Shown: piece after piece, positions 32,835-42,669 of the stretch
Layout: each line of letters begins with the position of its first letter
How positions within the stretch are numbered: position 1 is the first letter of the stretch
Source of the DNA: Melanopsichium pennsylvanicum
Lineage: Eukaryota > Basidiomycota > Ustilaginomycetes > Ustilaginales
Assembly (NCBI GenBank): GCA_900208305.1
Contig: OAPG01000002.1
Span: forward strand, 992,001 to 1,056,000
DNA: 64,000 bases
Direction of reading: 5' to 3'
The notes under the pieces: generated by a model
The model's input: only the letters and a program-made list of their open reading frames with translations
What the model was told of the DNA's origin: nothing
Database searches by the model: none
Program-made: the position numbers and the translations under genes

Positions 32835-33011
32835 ATTATGCTCGAGAAGAAAGGTCAGCAGCAGTCCACTTTTTGACACTTTTTGCAGCTGCCAGCTGAT
32901 GCGACTTGTTCCGGTCTCTGCCTCTTCTCTGTACTCACATCAACTCACACATCTTAGTACGTCTAGCTTCAATATCGAAAGATAGTACTCGGTTCTCTGT
33001 GTATAGACGCT

Positions 33012-34028
33012 ATGCCACGTCGAATTCCATCACAAGTACCTCAGACAGTCTCCAGGCTGCTAGAGTCGGGCTTCTTCAAGACCCCGCCAGCATGGTTTGA
33101 AGCAGTTAACAACCATCCCCCCGTCATCGTCCCCGCACGTCATCCCGTTCAGCGTCCTGATGAAGATCTTCCTCGACGATTGCGCTCAACTACCCAGACC
33201 CGCCTTTCCAAAGTCGGCTCTTCTTCCAAAACCTCTGTCAACTCGCAGCAGCAGCAGTGGGGAAGGGATCCTACCAACAGCAAGAAAAAATCGCGAACCC
33301 TCACTCCCAAGTTGACGCCCAAGCCTATCGTATACGACGAGGATAAGGTGCGCCAGCAATTCTTCCGTGATCATCCTTGGGAAGCGTATCGACCCAAGAC
33401 GCTGGTCGAGATGAGTGCCCAAGTCGGCGATGAGACTCGAGTGCACGGCGATCCGAAACGTCTGCGCTCTTATGGCCGCAATCCATCTGTCGAAGACCTT
33501 ATAGTATGCACACTCGCCGCTCATCGCCAGGGAGGGCTCTCCTTGTCCCAAGCATACCACAACACCCTCTCTTCATACCATGGTCTCAAAGCCGAACACG
33601 AACATGCAACACGATATGCCACGCTCGAGGCAAATTACTACGGTGCTGATCTTGGCAAGACCGAGACACAGAGAGGATTCGAGAAGGAAGACAAGGCGCT
33701 CGAATCCTGGGCCGTATGGGCGAATGGTGGATTGGTGTCAGAAGCAGGCGCTGAATTGCAGCAAACCAAGGCGGCTCGCGTCAAGAGGACCGATGCAACC
33801 TTCACACGCGGCGAGGCATATCTACAGGCGGCAAACGCTTTCAAGGAAGGAAAGGTTAGTGCGGACAGGTTGAATGCCGGAGTCGAAACCAAGCTGAGAG
33901 ATGATTCGGCTGCTATGGCCCCCGCCAGCAACCTTGGGGATGCTGCGGACGACTTTTTGGGCCTGGCCAAGTCTGCTGTCCGACCAACCGAGGTTTCGAG
34001 CGAGTCGCAGGCCTCCGCAGGCAATTAA
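33012..34028 (+). CDS. RSM25: mitochondrial small ribosomal subunit protein mS23 (Rsm25 family)
   Basis: Component of the mitoribosomal small subunit. The 338-residue protein opens with the family hallmark PRRIPSQVPQTVSRLLESGF then KTPPAWFEAVNNHPP, and contains VRQQFFRDHPWEAYRPKTLVE at about residues 115-135, also typical of the Rsm25/mS23 family. A second conserved part reads LSLSQAYHNTLSSYHGLKAE. The N-terminus is basic (MPRR) but short as a presequence, as in yeast Rsm25. The C-terminal 60 residues are Ala/Ser-rich. Yeast Rsm25 is 264 residues; the excess is in the Ser/Lys-rich linker (about 60-105) and the tail. No introns needed. Confidence 0.88.
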   Translation: MPRRIPSQVPQTVSRLLESGFFKTPPAWFEAVNNHPPVIVPARHPVQRPDEDLPRRLRSTTQTRLSKVGSSSKTSVNSQQQQWGRDPTNSKKKSRTLTPKLTPKPIVYDEDKVRQQFFRDHPWEAYRPKTLVEMSAQVGDETRVHGDPKRLRSYGRNPSVEDLIVCTLAAHRQGGLSLSQAYHNTLSSYHGLKAEHEHATRYATLEANYYGADLGKTETQRGFEKEDKALESWAVWANGGLVSEAGAELQQTKAARVKRTDATFTRGEAYLQAANAFKEGKVSADRLNAGVETKLRDDSAAMAPASNLGDAADDFLGLAKSAVRPTEVSSESQASAGN

Positions 34029-34331
34029 CAGTCCACGAGTCATGTCCACATTGTGTTTCTGTTTCTCACTGTATCGCACGCAATCTGTGTCAGGTTGTGT
34101 TGACACTTTGGCAATCATTAGAGACCAGCTGCACTGAATCCTGTGATGATCCGTTTAGAAATGTGCCTGTCGAGTTCGCAAAATGATGCAGCCTCCCTTC
34201 ACTGGCTGACAAGTCCAGGACCAGAACAAATACGAATTGAATTCCTCAGTCTGTGGCTGGATCGAAGAACTTAAATGCCCATCAAGAACCTTGGACGGAT
34301 AGAGAAAGCAAAAATATAAATAAAACGAAAA

Positions 34332-34449
34332 AACTCCAGCACCTAGGATTCCCGCGTGGTCCCCCACCGCAGTACTGACTAGGCGATACCTTGCTTAACT
34401 TCGCAGATCGGACGGGATGCGGTGCTTTCAAGGTTCTATGGCCGGAGAT
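34332..34449 (-). rRNA. 5S ribosomal RNA
   Basis: On the minus strand the 118-nt segment contains the conserved 5S blocks GGCCATAGAACCTTGAAAGC, ACCGCATCCCGTCCGATCTG, CGAAGTTAAGC (box A region) and TGGGGGACCACGCGGGAATC. The ends ATCTCCGGC and GCTGGAGTT pair as helix I, which sets the borders. A run of T directly downstream (to 34325) fits a Pol III terminator. The internal A box, intermediate element and C box make it self-sufficient. Dispersed single 5S copies away from the rDNA are usual in smut fungi. Start and end are accurate to one or two bases. Confidence 0.95.
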
Positions 34450-36730
34450 ACAAAGGAAATATATAAGATATATATAAACCAATGCTGTTTCAAGGCTGAT
34501 GGTGTCTTTGTGAGTAGTCTTTGTAAGTGACTGCTGCTGCACGTCAGACCTAATTGTCTTTGTTGTGATCTGCTCTTGAACATCTGAATCGAAAAGAATA
34601 CCGGTCGATCCAGAACCACATGATCGAAGAAGATGCCCGGGAATATGGTTGGATGCTAAGGGAAGCTTCTCTGGGCAAAGGAAGCCAGCAAATGCTTGGC
34701 AAAGAACGAATTTGAACACCAATTTACGGATCAGCGTGGTCTCGGTGCTTGGCATCCTTCTCGTACAGACCTAGCGAGTATACAGTAATAACACTCGAGA
34801 GGCGACTTAACACTGCTGTACAATTTGCTGTAGATCAACATGCTTTGCTGCAAGTTGTCATTCAAAATAATGTCGGCGTCCTGGCTATGGGAACGATGAC
34901 ATCGGTAACAGCTAGTGCTACAGCTGTGGAGCTGCGTTGACTTCGACCTCAATGACAAGCATACAGCGGATCGCTTGGCGTCGTCGCTCGGTTACAAAAC
35001 GCATAGACGAGGATGAAGCAACTTGATAATGTATAGCGAGCGTGCACGGCTTGGTTGAGTGATCTGTCACGAACAGTCAGAGGAGCAAAAACAGCAACAG
35101 TAACTTGTTGCACTATCGCAAAGGACTTTAGGATGCGAGTTGCGAACCTCGGACACCGTCGACATGACCTGATTCGATCTTGATGTGATTCAAAACAATC
35201 AAATGGCACTTCCCTGAACTAGCAGAGTCTCTATCCCATACATCGGCAGCAGTGCGCGGTCCGTCAGTCTCTGCCAAATGAAATTGGGCGCGGATGCGGA
35301 ACTGCGTGGGGCTCGGCGTGCGGGCTGCGTTGCTTTGAGCCCACTTTCGACTCGGGTGAATGCAAGTATCACAGTCTATTGCACTAACTTACTAGCAATC
35401 GATTGTCTCTGTAGAGAGAAATTGTGGCAGCCCTGCAAGCCCAAATAACAATACTGTCATTTGAGCTCAAAACTGGCGTTTTGACAGGTCAAATACCGAA
35501 GTGCTCAGTCCATCAAACGAACGCGTGGAAGAGTGGGATCGCAGCAGACATGCACACGCACACGCACACCCATGCATGCCTGCCTATCTGCCTGCCTATC
35601 TGCCTGCCTGTCTGGCTCTCTCGCTTAATGTGCCAGCGCAACAAGACTCGACAAACAGTTTTCTTAAAAAAGCTTGTGCAGCTCCTCTCTTTCTTCAAGG
35701 CTAAGTTAAAATACAACCTAGATTACTGTACTGTAGATGTGGTGGGTTCATTATTGATGCATCTCCATGTATGTTGTTCATCCTAAAAAGGCTTGGCAAG
35801 CATTCATGCCAGTCTCCTATCCTTTCTTGGCTGTTTCATCTGTCAAGACTGTTGCCTGCGTTCAAAGTGTCCGGAGATGTTTTCTTGGCAAACTCACTCA
35901 CCCCCACCTTCTTTTGGCCGCACCTACAACCGATTGCAATCTCATTCCCTCTTCCAGCCTTCTCGCAAGAGCTACAGTATCCAGTCGTACTTGGACAATA
36001 CGAGATCAGCTTCGAAAGATGCTGTGGTGGGTGGTATCAAATATGGACCGGGCGTCGAGAGTTGTGTTCATGTCAACTCGTGCATCTGTCTTGGATCTGA
36101 AGCGGTGCAGTATCTGCAATGCATAGGTTAGTCTGCACTTCAAAAAGAGGCTTCGTTTGCGCCTCTCTAGGGTTCTACAACAGTATGTCGGAGGTGTCAA
36201 TGTTTGAGATGACCTCGTCTCGCCACCAACCCCAGTGTCCGCAGTCACCCTATCCCTTACCCACCACATCAAGCCACTGCTATTTTCAACGGCGAGGTGT
36301 CCCGGCGTCTTTTTCGAGGTGGTCCTCTGGCATCGTTCTCCGAATCGCAACCTGTTTTTACAAGTGTCAGGTCAGTCCGTTCGCTGAGTTGTGTTGTGCA
36401 AACTGACGTCCCCACTCATCCCGGGTCCCCCTATCACCAGTCTTGTCCGTCCTTCTCCTCCTTCTTCTCCTCCTTCCTTATCCATCCTTTCCTTCCTCCT
36501 TCTTGTTCTTGACCCTCCACCATCCCCCCTTCCGTCTCGTTTTATAACACTGCTCTTGTCGAGCGTCCTTTTGCAGACGACACGGCTCGCTCTGCTACCC
36601 ACAGTCTTTACTGCACGTCCTCTTTCCACCTTATACTTACCGACTTGCCAGGGTGTCTGTCAAGTCTCTAGGACCCCTTCTTTCTCCCACATCTTCACTC
36701 ATACTGACGCCATCCGCATAGACCCTCGAC
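34450..36730. other. 2.3 kb gene-poor region and chitin deacetylase promoter
   Basis: No recognisable gene. Low-complexity repeats: a CACACG run at 35551-35570 and a CTGC/TATC tetranucleotide tract at about 35579-35615. The last 300 bp before the chitin deacetylase ATG are pyrimidine-rich (CTCCTTCT runs at about 36452-36515), as common in highly expressed fungal genes. Open frames in this part overlap each other and look spurious. Confidence 0.5.
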
Positions 36731-38164
36731 ATGCGTCTCGCCACCCTCACCATCGGGGCCATGGCACTCGCCGCCCCTCTGGTGTCCGCCGCCGTACGCC
36801 ACGAGAGAGGCCTCCTTGACCCTTCTGAGCACCCCGCTGGTCACCTTTTCTATAAGCGCGGTGACCATCACAGCATCACCAAGCGTCAGCTTGCCACCAC
36901 CTCCAAGAACGGCATGCCCTACCCTGCTGCTGGCTCCGATCCTCCCCCCGCCTCGTCGCTTCCCAAGGCCTGGGTCGACCGTTACAATCAGAAAAAGGCC
37001 CAGGGCCTAATCCCCAACATTCCTCAATCCATCACTGACCCCAACACCCGTGCCACCGTCTACCCTGCCGGCACCGACATGACTAATGTCTGCTCTTGGA
37101 CTGTTCAAAAGTGTGACACTGGCGACATTTGGCTGGCTCCAGACAACTACGTCGCCGTTACCTTCGATGACGGTCCCACTCCTCAATCCCCTGACCTCAT
37201 CAAGTATCTCCAGAATCAGGATACCAGTGCCACTCACTTCCTCATCGGCTCTGCCATTGTATGGAACCCTACCGCGATGGACGAGTACGTCAAGGCTGAT
37301 CCTCCTATGCACCTTGGTGTCCACACCTGGTCCCACACTCTTCAGACCAACAAGGCTGACCTCGAGATTCTGGGTGACCTCGCTTGGACCATGCAGATCA
37401 TCTACGATCTGACTGGATCCGTTCCCATGTACTGGCGTCCCCCTGAGGGTGACGTCGACGCACGTGTGCGTGCCATCGCCACCGAGGTCCTTGGTCTCCA
37501 GACCGTCATGTGGAACAAGGATGCCGATGATTGGTGTCTCCGCCAGGGCAGCGGAACTGCCCAGCTCGAGACCTGCACCACCGGTATCGGTGCCAACAAG
37601 ACCAGCGTTATTCACGAAATGACAAGCTGGGCCAACTCCACCGACCGAACCGGCTTCATCTCGCTTGAGCACGAGACCACTGACCAGGCTATTGACTCTT
37701 TCAAGAGTTACCTTCGTGCCCTCAAGGCACACCAATGGCACGTTGGTGCCGTTCCCGAGCTCCAGGGTCTTCCTTACTACCAGAACCAGTGGAACTTGAC
37801 CTCCAACAAGGAGCAAGTGGATAGCATTCTCCCTAATCGTGAACCCATCAGGGTCGTTCACTCTGACGCTCAACGTGGCAGCAGCCGTGCTCCCGATACT
37901 AGCGCCTATGCCAACCTCGATGGTTCCGGTGCTTCGGCTAAGGCGTCCTCGTCGGCAAACGCCGCCGTTGCCTCCGTCTCCTCAAGCGCTGCATCTTCTT
38001 CCCAGTCTTCCACTTCTAACGGTAGCACCACCTCTCGAAGCTCGGTCAGCTCCTCAAGCACCAATGCCAAGAGCCAGTCGACTTCAGGTGCTTCGAGCCT
38101 TATCGCTGGTGCTTGCACCATTGGTTTCGGTGCCTTCACTGCTGCTTTTGCTCTGTTGCTCTAA
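36731..38164 (+). CDS. GPI-type chitin deacetylase (carbohydrate esterase family 4)
   Basis: Secreted enzyme that converts cell-wall chitin to chitosan; in plant-associated fungi this also shields the wall from host chitinases and receptors. The 477-residue protein has a signal peptide (1-20, MRLATLTIGAMALAAPLVSA), a possible Kex2 site KR at 51-52, and a NodB domain with motif 1 TFDDGP (D146, D147), motif 2 HTWSH (H198, H202), motif 3 RPPEGD (236-241) and motif 4 WNKDADDW (261-268). After about residue 390 comes a Ser/Ala-rich stalk and a C-terminal hydrophobic segment (ACTIGFGAFTAAFALLL), fitting a GPI anchor. Motif 3 has Glu where many family members have Tyr. Several N-glycosylation sequons are present (NKT, NST, NLT). 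No introns. Confidence 0.93.
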   Translation: MRLATLTIGAMALAAPLVSAAVRHERGLLDPSEHPAGHLFYKRGDHHSITKRQLATTSKNGMPYPAAGSDPPPASSLPKAWVDRYNQKKAQGLIPNIPQSITDPNTRATVYPAGTDMTNVCSWTVQKCDTGDIWLAPDNYVAVTFDDGPTPQSPDLIKYLQNQDTSATHFLIGSAIVWNPTAMDEYVKADPPMHLGVHTWSHTLQTNKADLEILGDLAWTMQIIYDLTGSVPMYWRPPEGDVDARVRAIATEVLGLQTVMWNKDADDWCLRQGSGTAQLETCTTGIGANKTSVIHEMTSWANSTDRTGFISLEHETTDQAIDSFKSYLRALKAHQWHVGAVPELQGLPYYQNQWNLTSNKEQVDSILPNREPIRVVHSDAQRGSSRAPDTSAYANLDGSGASAKASSSANAAVASVSSSAASSSQSSTSNGSTTSRSSVSSSSTNAKSQSTSGASSLIAGACTIGFGAFTAAFALLL

Positions 38165-38904
38165 ATTGCATCATCTCTGCCCTGCCCTACTCTAGACAGA
38201 ATTCTCATTCGGTTGACATGCGGTCAGCATCACCCTAAGGTCTTTCGTCACTTGCATGAAAGTTTCAGCTCTTCGTTTCCTTTGCATTAGTCAGTTTGTC
38301 TATACATGCCAAATCGTGGTTTTCCGGTTTGATTTCAAAGTCGCTCGCTTGCGTTTCGCTCCGTCTAAATTCTTCCTCGTAATCATCATACTTCTCCTCT
38401 CCGTCCACCTCTGCTGAGGAAGGTTCGGATCTGAGGAGAGGAGTTTTCATTCCGATTTTTTTTTCTCTCTTCTTCTTCTTTCTTTCGAGTGTAATGATCG
38501 CCACATCCCGATTTATGTGATATTCATGGTATGAAACTGAGAGCGGCTGAGTGTTGCTGAGATCAAATTCAAATGATGGACGGAAACCAGTCAGGCGATG
38601 CAGCCTTTGACAGGGTGTTGGAGGGGCATGAGAAATTGGCTGGTAAGGGATCGAGTCTGTGCAGTGTGCCTCATTTGACAGGGCGGATTCTGGTATGACG
38701 ACCGACCATGTACAAAGCAGAGTTTCACCCGCACCTTGTGATGCACACTCGCGGTGATCAAGAAGGCCAGCGTGTAAATAAGGTACAAGCTTTCTCTGCT
38801 CTCGAATAAAGCATATATACACCCTTTCTTCCATCTTTGCAATCCTGCCTGAGCTTCCTTGAGCTCCCTCCTCTTTGCCTGTCAATCTCCACCAGAGCGC
38901 AAAC
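38165..38904. other. intergenic, with an uncertain minus-strand frame
   Basis: Apart from the minus-strand open frame described separately and a pyrimidine tract at about 38457-38490, nothing is recognised. A TATA-like CATATATACA at about 38812 precedes the decayed frame that starts at 38905. Confidence 0.4.
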
Positions 38905-38906
38905 AT
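38265..38906 (-). CDS. uncertain open frame, 213 codons, no recognised family
   Basis: An ATG at 38906 opens 213 codons on the minus strand. The last 60 residues look like a plausible disordered tail (SSAEVDGEEKYDDYEEEFRR), but a lysine run in the middle comes from a purine tract and the first half resembles nothing. It overlaps the antisense of the decayed frame's start. It may be chance, or the last exon of a spliced gene; I lean to chance. Confidence 0.2.
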   Translation of the reverse strand: MFALWWRLTGKEEGAQGSSGRIAKMEERVYICFIREQRKLVPYLHAGLLDHRECASQGAGETLLCTWSVVIPESALSNEAHCTDSIPYQPISHAPPTPCQRLHRLTGFRPSFEFDLSNTQPLSVSYHEYHINRDVAIITLERKKKKREKKIGMKTPLLRSEPSSAEVDGEEKYDDYEEEFRRSETQASDFEIKPENHDLACIDKLTNAKETKS

Positions 38907-39687
38907 GAACGAAAAAAAAGAAGGAAAAACTCTGATCCGTTGGGACGATGCCAACGTCGAAGCCGAGGACAAGCTGATCCACCAAGTCGAAATGCAGATC
39001 AACACCGCACAGCCCACCGTGAGAGAATGCTGTCACTATGCCTTCTGCGACACTCAGGTCGAGACCCAAGGTATCATCAAAAGCGAGCCCAAAGTGTTGC
39101 ACGTTCTCGATTCTCGCACTTCTACCAGGTTCTTTTTTAAAAGAGGCTGTAACCAGATCCCCCGTCGCAATGTAATATTCCATCGAGACCATCGATCACC
39201 TCAATGAACGCGTACCCGCGACCACGAAGGATCGGATTGAAGAGATTCAACGCAAGGGAGGACCCAAGCTGCGAGAGGACAAAGAGAATCCAGAGACGCA
39301 AGATTATTGAGTTCAACTCGTGCGCCTTGCTCGAACTTAATAATGCCAAGAATGCCAAGACGTGTAAGAGACATGATCGCGTTGCGTCTGCTCCACGGTC
39401 TGAACGAGGATCTGAGTAAAGGAGACGATTGCAAGGTGCAAAAAAAGGCAATGCAAGAAATGTCGCACCCAACGTCCTCCTTGTGGCGCAGCGTCAGTAT
39501 GCTCGACAACTTCTGGAAACACCACAACAAGCTCAATGTTCGGAATGGCTTGGTCGAGCATAAGCCCTTAAGATCAATCAATAGGGTGACGAAGGACGTT
39601 TACAGACCATCCTCTACCTTCCGTCGCCGGATGAATGACCGTGACGAAATCATGGTCGACGACATCTCGCATATTCTTTATAAATGA
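38905..39687 (+). pseudogene. decayed protein-coding gene, unidentified
   Basis: Three protein-like stretches follow one another in different phases. The first runs from the ATG at 38905 (MNEKKEGKTLIRWDDANVEA) to about 39135. The second continues in another phase, KEAVTRSPVAM then, after a TAA, YSIETIDHLNERVPATTKDR to QDY at about 39308, ended by TGA. The third is open from about 39310 to the TGA at 39685-39687 (LLHGLNEDLSKGDDCKVQKK and more). The first phase change falls at a T6-A4 homopolymer (39132-39141), a typical slippage site. A TATA-like CATATATACA lies 93 bp upstream. I see no family signature. Introns explaining all breaks were looked for but none had convincing borders; a sequencing error at the homopolymer could explain one break but not the stops. 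Confidence 0.4.
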
Positions 39688-39893
39688 TTCGCCTTTATCG
39701 CCCCTGTTGGATTTCCACCCTTGATCAATCCGTGTCATGCTTGCGCAATAGATCCTGTTCACCCGAGCCCAGGCGACCTCGATGTTGCATGCGTTGTGAG
39801 ATCTGGTCACGTTTATGAGGCTTTGGGTTTGAGGACGTACTTTTGGTGGAGAGTGCGTGCAAATACAGTGTGCTTGAGATAAGCTTGTGACGA

Positions 39894-40970
39894 TCAGAAG
39901 TCGATAGTGGGCCGTGCCTTGTACTTTCGGGTGGCTCTGGACGGTAGTGTGTGCATCATGTGGTTGCCGTGGAGCTCGAAGCGGAGGTGCCCAGGGTCCG
40001 ACGTCTGATGCGACGAGGCTAGGGGAATCTTGATGGCAAGAACAGCGTTCTTTTTGGGTATAGTGCGAGTCGCATTGCTTCCTAGCTTGTGCGTTTTTTC
40101 CTCGTTCGACTGCTGCGGCGGAACAGCGATGATGAAGGTATGTTCGGTCTCCTTGACGACTAGTCCATGCTGAGAGACAAGAGACGGGTTGGCTGCGCGG
40201 ACAACCTCAATCTCCGCTCCGCACAGGTCAGCCTTGATGAGAGATGCCTGAATGGCGCTGACCGTACCAGACGACATGGTGGCGAGCTGCCTGGGATCAA
40301 ATTGCGGATTAGGGACGAGCTGGCCTTTGCCGTTCATGGCTACGATGTTGAGCAATTGTTGGATGTAGGAGCGCCACATGTCATGCAAAGGCTTAACTAG
40401 CTCATAGCTGATGTTCACACCTACTTGCTCGAGACCCATTCGCTTACGTTGCGAGCGACTGAGAGGCTTCTGGCAAGCCTTGTCGATCTTTTTGGCTTGA
40501 TTTATGCGCTGACGAGGCGTGGAGCGTAGGCGTTTGAGCTGTTTTGTGGCATCTGACAGCAGTCTCTGTTTGCTTTTGACGAGTTCCTTTGTGGCTGAAA
40601 CATGTTCGCCGACCTGTTTTGCGACTGGTTGTCGTTCCTCGCTTTGGTGTGCAGCAGCTGTGGGGTGCTTGGCTGAGCGGCCGCAAGCAATGCGCAGTCT
40701 CTTTAGTTCGGAGAGCTCGCCTTTGATTCTCCTTCTGCGTTTGACGAGCTTGCGTTCGGCTCTGATGCGAGCATCTGTGTCGTTTCCACCAGTTTTTGGG
40801 CGAGCGCGGTCGAGATTGGTGATCTGAATGCGACGATCCTGCAGCCGCTCTTTGTAGTATTGCGACACTTGTGAATCGGAGACCTTGTTAGAGTCCAATG
40901 CCGCTCGCAGCAGTTGCTGCGCTGCGCTAGTCGAGCCAGAGCCGCTCGCTTCTGCGAAACTAGGATTCAT
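39894..40970 (-). CDS. POP4: RNase P/MRP protein subunit POP4 (Rpp29)
   Basis: Shared protein of RNase P (5' maturation of tRNA) and RNase MRP (rRNA cleavage). The C-terminal half of the 358 residues carries the Rpp29/UPF0086 fold: VGVNISYELVKPLHDMWRSY at about 185-205, then LIKADLCGAEIEVVRAANPS, LVSQHGLVVKETEHTFIIAV and, near the end, LRFELHGNHMMHTLPSRATR. The N-terminal half is basic and helical with runs such as KLVKRRRRIKGELSELKRLR, likely RNA-binding. Length exceeds yeast Pop4 (279) through this part. No introns. An antisense frame over the same DNA is a shadow. Confidence 0.9.
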   Translation of the reverse strand: MNPSFAEASGSGSTSAAQQLLRAALDSNKVSDSQVSQYYKERLQDRRIQITNLDRARPKTGGNDTDARIRAERKLVKRRRRIKGELSELKRLRIACGRSAKHPTAAAHQSEERQPVAKQVGEHVSATKELVKSKQRLLSDATKQLKRLRSTPRQRINQAKKIDKACQKPLSRSQRKRMGLEQVGVNISYELVKPLHDMWRSYIQQLLNIVAMNGKGQLVPNPQFDPRQLATMSSGTVSAIQASLIKADLCGAEIEVVRAANPSLVSQHGLVVKETEHTFIIAVPPQQSNEEKTHKLGSNATRTIPKKNAVLAIKIPLASSHQTSDPGHLRFELHGNHMMHTLPSRATRKYKARPTIDF

Positions 40971-41183
40971 GTCTCGATAGTGCCAGTGGTATAATGAAGC
41001 TGATTAGTGCAAGCTCAGCCAAGGGTCATGCGACTGACCTGATGGTGATAGCATGGCACGAGGCCGAGTTGAGGTCACGTTGGTGATCAAGATTCGAAGA
41101 TGCAAGCGTTTCTTGAAATATTAAAAAAAGTCATCCAAGATCTACGCACATGCGTTTCCCCGATCTCATTTGATCCGACTTCG

Positions 41184-41603
41184 AGTAACAAAGTCAGGAA
41201 GCATGCTTTGTCAGAAGAGCCATCCCAATGCTGGAAAATCCAAAGCATGTCACATGTATGTGGATGTACAAAGCCAACAAGAGCAAGTGCAATTCATGCA
41301 AGCCCAAACTTTGATTGTGCATTGTCACAAAGTGCACAGCCAAGTAATCAGTGTTGGAATAGAACCTGCACCTGCACCTGAACCTGATTCTGAATCCTGC
41401 CTTGCTGCAGAAGAGCAGGAGGACTGCAGAAGAACTCCATTGTTGGCAAGCACAGCCCTCCTCTTTCCAGGTGTTGATTGCTATAAGGCTTCTCTTGCAG
41501 CCAAATGTTCCAAGGGTATTGACCAAGCTGAAGATTAAGCACCCTCTTGTGGAGCCTGTCTTTGCTGAGTGACATTTGGGTGTGCCTGCAATCATCTAGT
41601 GGC
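41184..41603. mobile_element. CpG-free relic, left part (probable old transposon)
   Basis: No CG dinucleotide occurs from 41184 to 41628 (445 bp), although TG and CA are abundant; neighbouring unique DNA has CG every 10-20 bp. This is what cytosine deamination at methylated CpG leaves behind. A 122-codon frame (41170-41538, + strand) survives but shows no recognised domain. It matches in composition the right part at 42062-42426, and together they flank the CpG-rich block. Confidence 0.5.
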
Positions 41604-42061
41604 TGTTAAGGCCATAGGGTCTAGGTACCGCTGGACGGCTACAGCCGGAATAGGGTCTACGGGTACGGAGAGGTCGTAGGCGTAGGCGACACAGGCGGTC
41701 GGGGGTCAGGACACACTACTGCGTTGCTATAGAGCTAACTAAGTAATACATGCGACGAGGTCCGGAGGCAACCTCATGTCAGGCGGGGGCGGGGTGGTAA
41801 GGTCCAAGAGCTATCGGCCACCTCCCGTGCCCCCTGCGGTAACTACCTCCCACCGTGGCGCTACAATGTTAGATTGCCCACGGCCGTATTCTGCTTACGG
41901 AGGGGCCAGCCGCGGTTGGACGGTAGGAGGGTCGTGTTAGGCCAACCGCTCCTCTGCGAGGGATCCGGAGAGGGTCGGTCGGGGCTCGATCGCGACGATC
42001 GCTCAATCGGGAGGGGGGCCAAGCGCCCACTCTTTTGACTACGGTTGGTGGGGCACTAACA
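41604..42061. mobile_element. candidate solo LTR, CpG-rich, TGTTA...TAACA ends
   Basis: A 458-bp block with about 41 CpG that begins TGTTAAGGCC and ends GGGGCACTAACA, so the termini are the perfect 5-bp inverted repeat TGTTA/TAACA typical of LTRs. It interrupts CpG-free sequence on both sides. There is no open frame of note. No target-site duplication is visible at the borders as drawn (GTGGC left, CATAT right), so either the site has drifted, the borders are off by some bases, or the block is the 3' LTR of an element whose left part is now the CpG-free DNA. Confidence 0.4.
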
Positions 42062-42426
42062 CATATCAGTCTGTCAGAATGCTCATGTGATGTTGCTATT
42101 GTGCAGAAAATCCAGTATGCTTGCTCATATTCTGGACCCTGGATGGCTGCCAACCCATGCATGCAATGTCTCTTCTCATAACAATACTCTCTCATCTTTG
42201 GTAGAATGAAGAGGCTTGGCTTTCCCATGTGTCTGTGCTTGACTCTAATTCCATCCCTGCTCCTCTTTTTTCAACAGGGCTGTCCCATCCTCAGCATGAA
42301 TACACTTGTACATCTGTGGTACTGTACTGTGAAGAGGCTATATAGTCAGCTAATTGCCCATTGGTGGCTTTGGTTGTGTTGGAATCTGGACTTAGACACC
42401 AGCTGATGAGAATCAGTTATCTTTCT
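42062..42426. mobile_element. CpG-free relic, right part
   Basis: No CG dinucleotide from 42044 to 42426 (383 bp). CA, TG, CT and GG are common, so base composition alone does not explain the lack. The CpG-free character stops abruptly at about 42427. Likely the continuation of the left relic beyond the inserted block. Confidence 0.45.
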
Positions 42427-42641
42427 CGTTTTTCTTTTCTTTTTTTTTGGTGTTCCGCCACGCCGGCCTCACACGAAACACGAAAAATGCCGGGCGTCTC
42501 GATTTTATTGTTGGGTAACGCAACCTTTGTCTGCAGACAGATGCCGAGCGGCTGATGCACCATTAATTGCCCCCGTGTGTGTGATTTGAGTTGAGCCACA
42601 GCTGCTTGTCATCTGCGTTCATGAACGGTAGAAAGACGCTC

Positions 42642-42669
42642 TTGCTCTTCGAGCATTGCTCTTCGAGCA
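42642..42669. repeat. 14-bp exact tandem duplication
   Basis: Two adjacent identical copies of TTGCTCTTCGAGCA; each contains the inverted repeat TGCTC-TT-CGAGCA lacking one base of symmetry. A short tandem of this kind may be a paired protein site or a slippage product. Confidence 0.8.

Larger units (their letters stand above)
31757..33011. other. divergent formin/mS23 intergenic region
   Basis: 1.25 kb without a recognisable gene. Two palindromic E-boxes TCACGTGA (32591-32598, 32827-32834) lie on the mS23 side, together with CCACTCTAAATTTGTC at 32671-32686. Small open frames here have no recognisable domain. Confidence 0.5.

Noticed and set aside
34282..34755. 157-codon frame on the minus strand
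   Set aside because: Runs across the 5S rRNA gene and has no domain.
37007..37873. 288-codon frame on the minus strand
   Set aside because: Antisense of the chitin deacetylase catalytic domain; codon-biased genes leave long antisense frames.
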